Of a stretch of DNA of 48,527 bases, positions 1 through 8,700 are shown piece after piece. Numbering within the stretch: the first letter of the stretch is position 1; every line of letters starts with the position of its first letter. A program made the position numbers and the translations under genes. Source of the DNA: Acidobacteriota bacterium (GTDB lineage Bacteria > Acidobacteriota > Aminicenantia > Aminicenantales > Saccharicenantaceae); contig JADBLN010000030.1 in assembly GCA_014894455.1 (NCBI GenBank), forward strand, positions 13,547 through 62,073, given 5' to 3'. Under the pieces are notes generated by a model that was given only the letters and a program-made list of their open reading frames with translations, was not told the DNA's origin and did no database searches.

Positions 1-883
1 GGTCGCCCTGATGGAGGGACAGGGCGCAGAAGGAGCACCGCCCGACGCATCCCCGATGAGTCTGGACCGAGAAGCGGGCCATGCCCAGTTCGGGGAAGCC
101 CTCCGGGATGCGGCGCGTGAAAGGCAGGCCGTACACCCGGTCGAGGTCCGCCGGCGTGTAATCCGGGGCCGGGTACTGGACGACGAAGCGGTTGGCGTGT
201 TTCTGGGCGATCGCCCGCCGGTTCGACAGGCGCTTCTGCGCATCGCAGAATTTATCCTTGTCCGCCTTGACCTCCTCGAACGAGGGAATGACGAGCGCTC
301 CCTCGGGCGCCTCGGCCCGCATGACGCACGTCCCCCGGATGCCGTCGAGATCTTCGCCCCGGTCGAGCCGCTTGGCGATCTCGACGACCTGGAGCTCGCC
401 CGGCCCGTAGACGAGGATGTCGGCCCGCGTGTCGAGGAGGATCGAACGGCGAACGTCGTCGCCCCAGTAATCGTAGTGGGAGAAGCGCCGGAGCGAGGCC
501 TCGATGCCTCCGAGCACAATACGCGCGCCCTTGTGGAGTTCCCGGATCCGGTTGGCGTAAACGATGACCGCCCTATCCGGCATACGCGACTGGAAGGGCG
601 CGTTCGGGTCGACGGCCCGCTCCCGCTTGAGCGGCGTGTAGTTGACGAGCATGCTGTCGATCGAGCCCGAGGTGACGCCGAAGAAGAGCCGCGGCCGGCC
701 GAGCCTGAGGAAATCCTCTGTCCCCTTCCAATCCGGGCATTCGATGACGCCAACCGCGTATCCTTCGGCGTCGAGCACCCGGGCGATCATCCCGACCGGC
801 GAAAGCGGGTGGTCGGCGTAGGGCTCTCCGCTGACGAGGATGACGTCGAACCCGGTCCCTTTTGTGGCAATCATCGTGGTCAT
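1..883 (-). CDS. ygiQ: YgiQ/UPF0313-family radical SAM protein, 3' truncated by window edge
   Basis: Own translation of the reverse strand from ATG at 883: MTTMIATKGTGFDVILVSGEPYADHPLSPVGMIARVLDAEGYAVGVIECPDW...GGIEASLRRFSHYDYWGDDVRRSILLDTRADILVYGPGE...MARFSVQTHRGCVGRCSFCALSLHQGD, containing a CxxxCxxC radical SAM motif. Not listed in the ORF track because it runs off the window. Confidence 0.93.
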   Translation of the reverse strand, partial: MTTMIATKGTGFDVILVSGEPYADHPLSPVGMIARVLDAEGYAVGVIECPDWKGTEDFLRLGRPRLFFGVTSGSIDSMLVNYTPLKRERAVDPNAPFQSRMPDRAVIVYANRIRELHKGARIVLGGIEASLRRFSHYDYWGDDVRRSILLDTRADILVYGPGELQVVEIAKRLDRGEDLDGIRGTCVMRAEAPEGALVIPSFEEVKADKDKFCDAQKRLSNRRAIAQKHANRFVVQYPAPDYTPADLDRVYGLPFTRRIPEGFPELGMARFSVQTHRGCVGRCSFCALSLHQGD

Positions 884-891
884 TTTACCCT

Positions 892-987
892 AAATCGGGG
901 ACACAATACCCATTTCCGAATTGGGCGAGACTGACATGGCCGGCAAGCTAATGTTTAATTCGGAAATTGGTATTGTGTCCCCGAATT
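892..987. repeat. Inverted repeat, REP-like family 1 (arm CGGGGACACAATACC-ATTTCCGAATT)
   Basis: Arms 896-922 and 957-983 are reverse complements at 26/27 positions, with a 34-nt loop; a single related arm recurs at 44183-44215. Confidence 0.9.
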
Positions 988-1180
988 AATCGCGGGGCAG
1001 GGCGACCAGGCTGAAAGCGGCGTTGCCCAAGAGGATGAGCCCGGCGACGACCATCGGCACGTGGAGACCGGCGCGGAACCCCAGCCAGGAGAATGCCAGC
1101 GAGCCGGCCATGTGGCCGGAAGTTTGCAAGGCGGTCAGGATCCCAGCGCTCCCCCCGATCGTCTTTTTCTCGAAGAGGCG
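986..1180 (-). pseudogene. C-terminal remnant of an MFS-type transporter
   Basis: Reverse frame reads LTRLFEKKTIGGSAGILTALQTSGHMAGSLAFSWLGFRAGLHVPMVVAGLILLGNAAFSLVALPRD*, two hydrophobic helices like an MFS C-terminus. Upstream the frame runs into the antisense frame of the DUF4097 gene, so there is no intact gene. Confidence 0.6.
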
Positions 1181-1182
1181 GG

Positions 1183-2148
1183 TCAGCTCTTCTTCAGCTC
1201 CACGTTGCCGCTGAAGCTCTTGAGCACGACCGTCGCCCCGCCCTTCCCGACCGTGCCGTGGATCTCGCGTGGCGAGATCTTGCCGACGACCTGGATCTCG
1301 AAATCGCTGTCGATGTCGCCGCTGAACGTGTTGGCCTCGAAGTCGAAGGCCGAGTCCGCCGGGATGGTCATTCGAACGTCGCCGCTGTGGGTCTTGAGCT
1401 CGTAGCGGCCGCCCGCCTTGATCTTGCCGGCATAGGTGATGTTGCCGCTGACGTTCTTGGCGCTGACCGTCTGGGCCTCGGAGACGTCCCGGAGGTCGAT
1501 GTCGCCGCTCACGGCCTCGGCTTCGACCGAGCCCTTGACCCGGGTGACGTCGATGTTCCCCGAGACGGTCTTCAGGTAGGCGTCCCCAGCGATATTCTCC
1601 AGAGTCAGCTCGCCGCTGACGAGGTCGACCTCCGCCCCCGCCGCGCCCAGCAGGTCGACGTTCCCGCTGACGCATTTGACGCGGGCGTGCCCGCCGATGG
1701 CCGCGACCCGGACGTCACCGCTCACGGACTTGAGCTCGACGGCCGCCGTGTCCGGGATCCAGAGCTTGTAGTCCACGGAGACGTTGATGGAGTCGCCGCC
1801 CCAGAAGCCGCCGCTGCGCTTGGGGTACTTCGTTTCGACGCGGACGAGGTCGGCGTCCTTGGTCACTTCGATGGTCACCAGGGCCGCGTTCTCCTTGGCC
1901 TTGGCCAGGGAGCCCGCCTTCGACGTCTTGACCGCCTCGATCTTGACCTGGGCTTCCTTCCAGGTCATGATCTCGATCTGGCCGGAGACGTTGCTCAGGT
2001 ACAATTTGCCGTTCTTGGCCAGGGCTTCGGTCTTCTCGAACTTCTCCTGGAACTTTTCCTCGGCCAGGGCCGGGGCAGCCACAAAGGCCAGGACGAAAGC
2101 CGCGCCCATCAGGGCGGCCTGCCATTTTCGGTTCGTTTTTGTCATCAT
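1183..2148 (-). CDS. DUF4097-family beta-strand-repeat secreted protein (putative adhesin)
   Basis: Signal peptide (MMTKTNRKWQAALMGAAFVLAFVAAPALA) and repeated xxVSGDVxx/xxVSGNIxx beta-helix motifs. Confidence 0.88.
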   Translation of the reverse strand: MMTKTNRKWQAALMGAAFVLAFVAAPALAEEKFQEKFEKTEALAKNGKLYLSNVSGQIEIMTWKEAQVKIEAVKTSKAGSLAKAKENAALVTIEVTKDADLVRVETKYPKRSGGFWGGDSINVSVDYKLWIPDTAAVELKSVSGDVRVAAIGGHARVKCVSGNVDLLGAAGAEVDLVSGELTLENIAGDAYLKTVSGNIDVTRVKGSVEAEAVSGDIDLRDVSEAQTVSAKNVSGNITYAGKIKAGGRYELKTHSGDVRMTIPADSAFDFEANTFSGDIDSDFEIQVVGKISPREIHGTVGKGGATVVLKSFSGNVELKKS

Positions 2149-2170
2149 GATGGTCCTCCTTCTCGGTGTC

Positions 2171-2869
2171 TTAAAGTATCTTCTTCCCCTTGCCCACGGC
2201 TTCCCGGCCCTGTCTCTGCAGATCCAGGGCCGAATCGAGCAAGGTCACTTTTTCGGTGTAAGCAGACAGCAGGTAGCTCCTGGCCTGGAGGTCGTCGGGT
2301 TCCTCGAGGACCGCCCGGCGGCAGGCCTGGATCGTGGCGTCGATGACGGACAGGTTGCGGTCGAAGAGTTCCGCGACCTGGGGGACGAGCGCGCCCTTCT
2401 CTGATGCGAAGGCTTCGCTGAGGGATTTGATGGCCGCCTGATAGTGGCCTTCGGCCTCATCGAGCTTGGCCAGAGTGTATTTCTCGCCCCTGTCCGATCC
2501 CACCGGAGTCCCCTGCCGTCTCAGGCGCGTGCCTATGACGACGCCTGAGACGACGAGCACGATGGCCAGCGCGGCGACGCCGGCGTAGCGCAGGGCCGGG
2601 AGGCTCAACCCGAAGAGGGGACCAAGTCCTACGCGCTCCGGTTTCAGGTCCGCGGCGGCGAGCCCGGCCCGGATGCCTTTCCAGACCCTGTCCGACGGCT
2701 CCGGCGCGTCGAGCTTGGCGGCGTCGCCGGCGATCGCCCGGAGATCCTCGAGGAGCGCGCGGCACTCGCCGCACGATGCGAGGTGGCGCTCGAGCCGGGC
2801 CGCCTGCCGCCCGGAGAGCTCGCCGTCGATCAACCGGCTGATGTATTCGTTGGCTTTACGGCATTTCAT
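2171..2869 (-). CDS. Anti-sigma factor with zf-HC2 domain and one TM helix
   Basis: MKCRKANEYISRLIDGELSGRQAARLERHLASCGECRALLEDL (HxxxCxxC zinc finger) plus a hydrophobic segment; directly downstream of an ECF sigma gene. Confidence 0.88.
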   Translation of the reverse strand: MKCRKANEYISRLIDGELSGRQAARLERHLASCGECRALLEDLRAIAGDAAKLDAPEPSDRVWKGIRAGLAAADLKPERVGLGPLFGLSLPALRYAGVAALAIVLVVSGVVIGTRLRRQGTPVGSDRGEKYTLAKLDEAEGHYQAAIKSLSEAFASEKGALVPQVAELFDRNLSVIDATIQACRRAVLEEPDDLQARSYLLSAYTEKVTLLDSALDLQRQGREAVGKGKKIL

Positions 2870-2881
2870 CGTCGTTCTCCC

Positions 2882-3565
2882 TCAGATGGCCTTTTTGGCC
2901 CGTAGGTACTCGCGGACCTTGATCCTGGCCTTGAAGAGCTGGGACTTCGACGTCCCGACCGCGCAGCCAAGCGTCCGCGCGATCTCTTCGTGCTTGAACC
3001 CCTGGACGTCGTGGAGGACAAAAACGCTCCGCAGACGCGGCGCCAGCCCCTGGATGGCCTCGTCCAGGGGCTTCCGGAGGTCACTTTCGACGGGTTCGCC
3101 GCCCCGCTCTTCGAGACGGCCATCTAGGTCGGACAGGGGGACGAGCTTGACGCCCTGGGCCTTTTTCTGGCGGAGGTAGCTGTAGCTGGTGTTGAGGGCG
3201 ATCCGGAAGACCCAGCCGGGGAAGGTCCCGGTGTCGCGGACGTCCCGGAGGTGGGTGAAGATCTTGAGGAAAACATCCTGGAGGAGGTCCTCAGCGACGG
3301 CCTGGTTCTGCGTGTGCCTGTAGATGAGGCCGAAAACCGGCCGCTTAAACATCTCGTAGAGGGATTCCATGGCCGCCAGATCGCCGTCGCGTCCGCGCTT
3401 GACGAGCTCAGCCAGGCGGGCCTTGTCGGCCGTCCCCCAGACGGGTCCCTCCCGGCTCGCCCGCTCCATGTCTAGGGCCGCCTCCAGGAAGGATTCGTAC
3501 TCCGCACGGAGGGTATTATCGCCGATTTGGCCTTGAATCGCCAGGATCAAGCCGGGTGAGTCCAT
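2882..3565 (-). CDS. ECF-type RNA polymerase sigma factor
   Basis: Sigma-70 region 2 (LYEMFKRPVFGLIYRHTQNQAVAEDLLQDVFLKIF) and region 4 (VFVLHDVQGFKHEEIARTLGCAVGTSKSQLFKARIKVREYL). Start at MDSPG (3565) preferred over the track start at 3649 because of a GAGG Shine-Dalgarno. Confidence 0.9.
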   Translation of the reverse strand: MDSPGLILAIQGQIGDNTLRAEYESFLEAALDMERASREGPVWGTADKARLAELVKRGRDGDLAAMESLYEMFKRPVFGLIYRHTQNQAVAEDLLQDVFLKIFTHLRDVRDTGTFPGWVFRIALNTSYSYLRQKKAQGVKLVPLSDLDGRLEERGGEPVESDLRKPLDEAIQGLAPRLRSVFVLHDVQGFKHEEIARTLGCAVGTSKSQLFKARIKVREYLRAKKAI

Positions 3566-3655
3566 TTCTTGCCTCATCCGTATAGATGAAAAAGCCGGGC
3601 AAAAGGTTGCCCCGCCGGGCTTGTTTCCCCTATCCGTTGTTGTTATCATGAGCCC

Positions 3656-4222
3656 GTGGATATCAAAGACGTCCTGACGAAGATCGGCGCGACCGAAGCT
3701 CCCCTCGCCCGCCAGATGCTGATGACCGGTTTGATCACCCGCGTTCTGGAGGACCGGGGCAAGCCGGCGCCGGTCCTCATCGGGGGCTTGGCCCTTTCTT
3801 ATTACACCCGCGAGGTTTATTTCACGGCCGACATCGATCTGGCCTACGTCGACCGCGATGCTCTAGACGCGGCGCTGCGGGAGCTGGGTTTCGTCAAAAA
3901 GGGCCGCTATTGGGTCCATGAGGGACTGGACATGGCCGTTGAGGCTCCCGCTTCCGAGCTCACCGGCGAGGATGCCCCGCGCGAAACCGTCGAGCTCGAA
4001 GGAGGCCTGCGCTGCGTCGTCATCGGCCTCGAAGACCTGATCATCGACCGGATGAACGCGTGCAAACATTGGAAATCCGAGGTTGACTGCGAAATGACGG
4101 AGCTTCTGATCATGCGCTATCGGCAGGAACTCGACTGGGTCTATCTTGAGAAGAGGGCGGCTCTTCCGGTAAACGACACTCTGGCCGAGCTTCGCGCGCT
4201 GAAAGACCGGAAATCCCCATGA
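3656..4222 (+). CDS. Nucleotidyltransferase-like protein (AbiEii/DUF6036-type)
   Basis: VLIGGLALSYYTREVYFTADIDLAYVDRDALDAALRELGF matches a minimal nucleotidyltransferase GG...T-DIDL motif. Confidence 0.65.
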   Translation: MDIKDVLTKIGATEAPLARQMLMTGLITRVLEDRGKPAPVLIGGLALSYYTREVYFTADIDLAYVDRDALDAALRELGFVKKGRYWVHEGLDMAVEAPASELTGEDAPRETVELEGGLRCVVIGLEDLIIDRMNACKHWKSEVDCEMTELLIMRYRQELDWVYLEKRAALPVNDTLAELRALKDRKSP

Positions 4223-4440
4223 GACCGGCAGATAAAACACGGCAACAAGCGTCCGCCACCGAGATGTTGCTTCTCCGCGACCGCCTGGGACTCCGGAAAT
4301 ACAAGAAGACGGCGAAGCGGGACCCGGAGAAGAAAGAGCTCCTTCTGAAGTTGGCCCTGAAGAAGATCGAGAAGGCCGAACGCGATAATTTTATTCCGAT
4401 AGGATTCCGGAAACGCCGCGTCCGATTTCCCGTCGCGTGA
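4219..4440 (+). CDS. Small basic protein overlapping the upstream nucleotidyltransferase gene by 4 bp
   Basis: ATGA overlap with the upstream stop; 73 aa, Lys/Arg-rich, MRPADKTRQQASATEMLLLRDRLGLRKYKKTAKRDPEKKELLLKLALKKIEKAERDN. Confidence 0.6.
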   Translation: MRPADKTRQQASATEMLLLRDRLGLRKYKKTAKRDPEKKELLLKLALKKIEKAERDNFIPIGFRKRRVRFPVA

Positions 4441-4471
4441 CGGATTTTTCGACCGCAGGCGAAATAGTTCG

Positions 4472-4634
4472 CCTCAGGCCGGGCAGGCCAAGGATGCCCA
4501 TCGTGACGCCGGAGGTCGGCAGGACGGGGTTGATGTACTCGGCCAGCTGGAAGGCGAAGACGGAAGTTTGCCGGGTGATGCCGACGAGGTCGCCCAGGGG
4601 AGCCATGATGGGGATGGTCAGGGCCGCCTGGGCA
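4472..4634 (-). pseudogene. Internal/C-terminal fragment of a YfcC-family transporter gene
   Basis: Encodes AQAALTIPIMAPLGDLVGITRQTSVFAFQLAEYINPVLPTSGVTMGILGLPGL, nearly identical in protein and DNA to the intact gene at 9330-10736 (homologous DNA about 9437-9598). Confidence 0.88.
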
Positions 4635-4759
4635 TCTTCGGGAAGTCCGATCTCGATAAGGACAAACTCCTCCCGACGTAGGGGTGAGACCGGGGGCCGG
4701 GCGGTCCGCCGGTGGCTTCCGCCGCCTTTTTCCGTCAAGACGCGCTAATGGTTATTGAC

Positions 4760-5395
4760 CTACAAAATTTTCTGTTCGAGTCTTTTCTTGAGGCTAGCGG
4801 CGCTATAAGTAACATCGACGGAGTAGTCCAGCTTGCCATCCCTGCCCTCGGCGTACCAACATCTGGAGAGATAGACGTTTATGCTATACTTGTCAGAAGT
4901 TCCGCTGTCCGCCAATTCCCAATCAGCAATCGCATACTCAAGCGCTGCGCCGCCGGCTTCCAGCTCCTTCTCATTCGCCCTGTCTTCTTTGGTCTTCGGA
5001 TCCCAGATCCAATGCTTCTGAGGCGGGCCGTATTTTTCACTCAGCATGCTGACGATCCGATCGAAGGTGCTTTGCGGCCCCGGACGATGAGGACCCTTAG
5101 CGCATTCACTAGCCGTGCCCGAATAGAAAGAATTGGCGATCGAATAAAAGCTCAAATAACAGGAAGCCCCGGCGAATTCGCCTTTAAATACCAGCTTGCT
5201 GCCGTAATCGCCCTTGAGTTGCCTGTAGCCCTGTTCTTTCATGGTTTGAATGATTTGATCGCGACTCGCTCCCCAAGGCACTCCCGCGAATCCATCCGGT
5301 ACCTCGCCCGCCCAGGCCATGCAGGAGAACATGACAACCAATACTGCCAATAAAGCTGAAACTGCGACTCGATCGATCGTTTTTGTTTTTCTCAT
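4760..5395 (-). CDS. Secreted hypothetical protein
   Basis: Signal peptide MRKTKTIDRVAVSALLAVLVVMFSCMAWAGEVPDGFAGVPWGAS; start at 5395 preferred. Confidence 0.7.
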   Translation of the reverse strand: MRKTKTIDRVAVSALLAVLVVMFSCMAWAGEVPDGFAGVPWGASRDQIIQTMKEQGYRQLKGDYGSKLVFKGEFAGASCYLSFYSIANSFYSGTASECAKGPHRPGPQSTFDRIVSMLSEKYGPPQKHWIWDPKTKEDRANEKELEAGGAALEYAIADWELADSGTSDKYSINVYLSRCWYAEGRDGKLDYSVDVTYSAASLKKRLEQKIL

Positions 5396-5687
5396 CGTTT
5401 CCTCCTTTTTCGCATAGAGCATGAATGCGCCGGTTCGGTCGACAGGACGGGAGCGTGGCTACTTGGCCTTCGTGATCTTAAGGATAAGAATTTGCTTTTT
5501 CTGAGCGAGCTGAATTCCCCCTCCCGGCATTGAATTTGCCCCCCAGTCCATGGTGGAACTGTACCCCCGGCCGGGCGGCGATGTCAATAACCGCGAAAAC
5601 CGCGCCCGAAGATCCAATAGGGGCGAGAAACCTCGCCGCGACGGCTAAAAGACGATAGACTTCTGTTCCCCCCTGATCACAAAATAC

Positions 5688-5912
5688 TCAACAATATTCC
5701 CCTTTGACCTTTCCCCGGTGGGCGTTGGCGTAGAGTCCATAATAGCGCATCATGACCTGACCCTTATCAGGGATGTGGGAGGTCACCCGGGCGATGAACT
5801 CCAGATAATTCATCGTCTCCTGCTCCACGCCGCCCCGGCCCCGGCGATAACCGAACTTGCCCTCGGGTTCCAGAAACGTCAGCCTCTCCATGGCGAGCAC
5901 CGGTCGAATCAA
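5688..5912 (-). mobile_element. IS91-family transposase remnant
   Basis: AMERLTFLEPEGKFGYRRGRGGVEQETMNYLEFIARVTSHIPDKGQVMMRYYGLYANAHRGKVKGEYC resembles the conserved core of IS91-like Y2 transposases; only 74 aa remain. Confidence 0.75.
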
Positions 5913-6138
5913 AGAACCTGGTTTCTGTTCCTGTGTTTGTTTACGAGGGGAACTGACATCCGGAGAAAGTCCATGATGAGGACGTGGGAGGGCCGAGCCG
6001 AGGGCCTTCGGCCTAGTCCAGGAAGTAAGATTCTCGACGATCTCGTCGCAGAGGCGTGGAGAGACGGGGAAAAAGGGGATTGTATTGTTGTGCTAGCGAG
6101 GATGATATAGAATTGGGCTAGCATCAAGGAGGGCCGAT

Positions 6139-7326
6139 ATGAAAAAACTATTCTGCTTTCTTGTCGGGATAAGTTTCCTAGTTTCCTGCGGGAGCAGACA
6201 ACCTCAGATCGATAAGGTCATCGAAGACGGAGTAGAGGTCGTCCTGAATCATCTTGAGCCGTACACGCTTATAGGAGAACGAGACAATTTAAATCTTGAA
6301 AAACTATTCACCGTAGATTTTGAACGCGATGAATTTGCAAAGATCGGAATCCCAAGGATCGGAGGATTTAACGTTGATTCCGAGGGTAATATCTATGTTT
6401 GGAGCTGGCCAGGCTCAGAGTATTTCATCTTTAAATTCGACAAAAGCGGGGAATATGTGAATTCATTCGGTCGTAAGGGCCAAGGGCCTGGTGAGATCGA
6501 AATGCTTGTATATCTCAGAGTAAACGCAAAGGATGAAGTCATTGTTTTTGATGATACGAGAAAAAAGATAATTATTTTCGATAATGAAGGTTCGCTTATT
6601 GGGGAGATTCAACTTGAGCGCCATATTCTGTATGCAACGCCTCTTGCCAACGGTAAGATACTAGCTTTGTACGAGCGATTCAATCCGGAGGAAGGAATAG
6701 CTGACCTCCCTGTCGTCCTAATGGCATCTGGTTCCGAACAAGACAGAATTCTTCATTCTGGGGAAAGGATTCCTAATTGGTTTAGAGCGCAGAAAATTAA
6801 TGCGATAACTACGGCTCAAAGCTATAGCCAATGGAGCATCACGGATAAACATATTTTTATCGGCAATAAGGTGAGTGGATATCAATTTCTGGTCTATGAT
6901 TTCAATGGGATGCTCGTCAAAAAGATCAGAAAGGAATACCGTCCTGTGCCAGTTCCTGAAGAAATTAAAAAAAGTCTCCTGAAAGTATTCAATAGATCAG
7001 ATCGCGAAAGAACACAAGTGCTGCCAAAGGTATTTTTCCCTGATGCGATGTTTCCTATTCAGTACTTTTTTACGGATGACCACGAGCGGTTATATGTCAT
7101 GACCTTTGAAAAAGGAGATGGGCCAAGGGCTTTCATGTACGATATCTTCAACTCGGAGGGCTTTTTCATTGGCAGGGTTTCCCTGGATAATTCCGGAAAT
7201 GAATCCAATGAGATATGGGGCGGGCCTTTTGATGTGAGAGCAAGAAACGATAATCTTTATTGCATGAGAGCTAAAGACAGCGGCTACCAGGAATTGACTG
7301 TTTACAAGATGGAATGGACAAAATGA
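6139..7326 (+). CDS. 6-bladed beta-propeller lipoprotein
   Basis: Lipobox FLVSC; NHL/propeller-like repeats (GGFNVDSEGNIYVWS, FDKSGEYVNSFGRKGQGPGEI). Confidence 0.82.
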   Translation: MKKLFCFLVGISFLVSCGSRQPQIDKVIEDGVEVVLNHLEPYTLIGERDNLNLEKLFTVDFERDEFAKIGIPRIGGFNVDSEGNIYVWSWPGSEYFIFKFDKSGEYVNSFGRKGQGPGEIEMLVYLRVNAKDEVIVFDDTRKKIIIFDNEGSLIGEIQLERHILYATPLANGKILALYERFNPEEGIADLPVVLMASGSEQDRILHSGERIPNWFRAQKINAITTAQSYSQWSITDKHIFIGNKVSGYQFLVYDFNGMLVKKIRKEYRPVPVPEEIKKSLLKVFNRSDRERTQVLPKVFFPDAMFPIQYFFTDDHERLYVMTFEKGDGPRAFMYDIFNSEGFFIGRVSLDNSGNESNEIWGGPFDVRARNDNLYCMRAKDSGYQELTVYKMEWTK

Positions 7327-7554
7327 ATGTCCCCTGCGCCGACCCTTCCCCGGCCCTCTGTGCTAGGATCAACTTGGCTTTCGTGAGCGGGCCGGGGAAG
7401 CCCCCACCTTTTTGGTTCCCATCATCAACCCCCCTTTTCGGCCCGCACTTCGGGCCATGGCCGAGAGAGGCCAGGAGAGGCGGGGAAAAGGGGAATTATA
7501 TTGTAGTGCCTGCGATGCTGAGGTAGAGTCGAGCTAGCATCAAGGAGGGCCGAT

Positions 7555-8700
7555 ATGAAAAGAGTTTGCTGTTGTCTTCTCGGGATAAGTTTCCTGGTTT
7601 CCTGCGGGGGCAAACAACCTCAGATCGATAAGGTCATCGAAGACGGCGTAGAGGTCGTCCTGAACCACATCAATCCCTATATCGTTAGTGAAAAACCGAT
7701 GTCTTTCCGTCTGGAAGAGGAATTGCGGATCGATTTGGCGACGGAAGAATTTGTTAATCTTGGCATATCCTTTCCAGATCAAGTCCATGTGGATTCCGCA
7801 GGTAACATCTATATTTTTGATCGCCAGAGGAAGTCGGAATATTTCATTTTTAAATTCGATAAGTCAGGTAGGTTTGTGAGGTCTATGGGTCGATTTGGGC
7901 AGGGCCCTGGGGAAATCCAGGGCGTGACGTCGATTGGCATTAATTCCCGTGACGAAATCTGGACTAATAGTTCTGGTACTAGAAAGATAGTTGTTTACAA
8001 CAGAGAAGGGAATTTGATCAGGGAATCGCGATATGCACCCGTCTGGTGGGCTACGACGCTTCTGGAGAACGGAGGCTATATTGTGCTGGGAAACATCAAA
8101 GAAACAAGCCCGGCTGGCACAGGGTTTCACCTTCGGCTCTTCGACGCCGGTTTTCATGAGGTGAAACTTCTAGATTTTTATGATATGTCTCGTCTGAGGT
8201 CCGGGGGCAGAACGACCGGCTTGATTGTTTCTTTACACTGGAAAGTCCATAAAGACAGGATATTTATCGGCAATGATCAGCGTGGTTATGAAATATTGGT
8301 TTACGACCTTGGCGGGCGACTCCTAAGAAAAATCCGCAAGGAGTACGTCCCTGTCCAATATCCTGAGAATTTCAGGAAAGATACAGAAATCATGGCCAAA
8401 CGCAGACCGGAGATTTATGCGCCGGATTATACACCTCCATTCAATTCGTTTTTTATCGATGACAACGGATATCTTTTTGTCATGACTTATGAAAAAGGGG
8501 CTGAACCTGACGAATATCTGCACGACATATTCAATGAAGAGAGCATCTTCGTCGGAAGGGTTAGCCTCGGATTGTCTGGATCGATGGGGAGGGCGCTTAA
8601 CCATATGCACGCCGTTGCCGAAGGCGACCGATATTACCGCATGAGGTTTAAGGAAGACGATTATCCTGAATTGATTGTGTATAGGATGGTCTGGAACTAA
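7555..8700 (+). CDS. 6-bladed beta-propeller lipoprotein, tandem paralog of 6139-7326
   Basis: Same N-terminus (GISFLVSCG..QPQIDKVIEDGVEVVLNH) and FDKSGRFVRSMGRFGQGPGEI motif. Confidence 0.82.
   Translation: MKRVCCCLLGISFLVSCGGKQPQIDKVIEDGVEVVLNHINPYIVSEKPMSFRLEEELRIDLATEEFVNLGISFPDQVHVDSAGNIYIFDRQRKSEYFIFKFDKSGRFVRSMGRFGQGPGEIQGVTSIGINSRDEIWTNSSGTRKIVVYNREGNLIRESRYAPVWWATTLLENGGYIVLGNIKETSPAGTGFHLRLFDAGFHEVKLLDFYDMSRLRSGGRTTGLIVSLHWKVHKDRIFIGNDQRGYEILVYDLGGRLLRKIRKEYVPVQYPENFRKDTEIMAKRRPEIYAPDYTPPFNSFFIDDNGYLFVMTYEKGAEPDEYLHDIFNEESIFVGRVSLGLSGSMGRALNHMHAVAEGDRYYRMRFKEDDYPELIVYRMVWN

Noticed and set aside
11-934. 307-aa plus-strand ORF
   Set aside because: Antisense to the ygiQ-type gene, which shows clear conserved motifs.
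1093-2346. 417-aa plus-strand ORF
   Set aside because: Antisense shadow of the DUF4097 gene with its repeat periodicity.
4712-5353. 213-aa plus-strand ORF
   Set aside because: Antisense to a gene with a clear signal peptide and Shine-Dalgarno; no domain seen.
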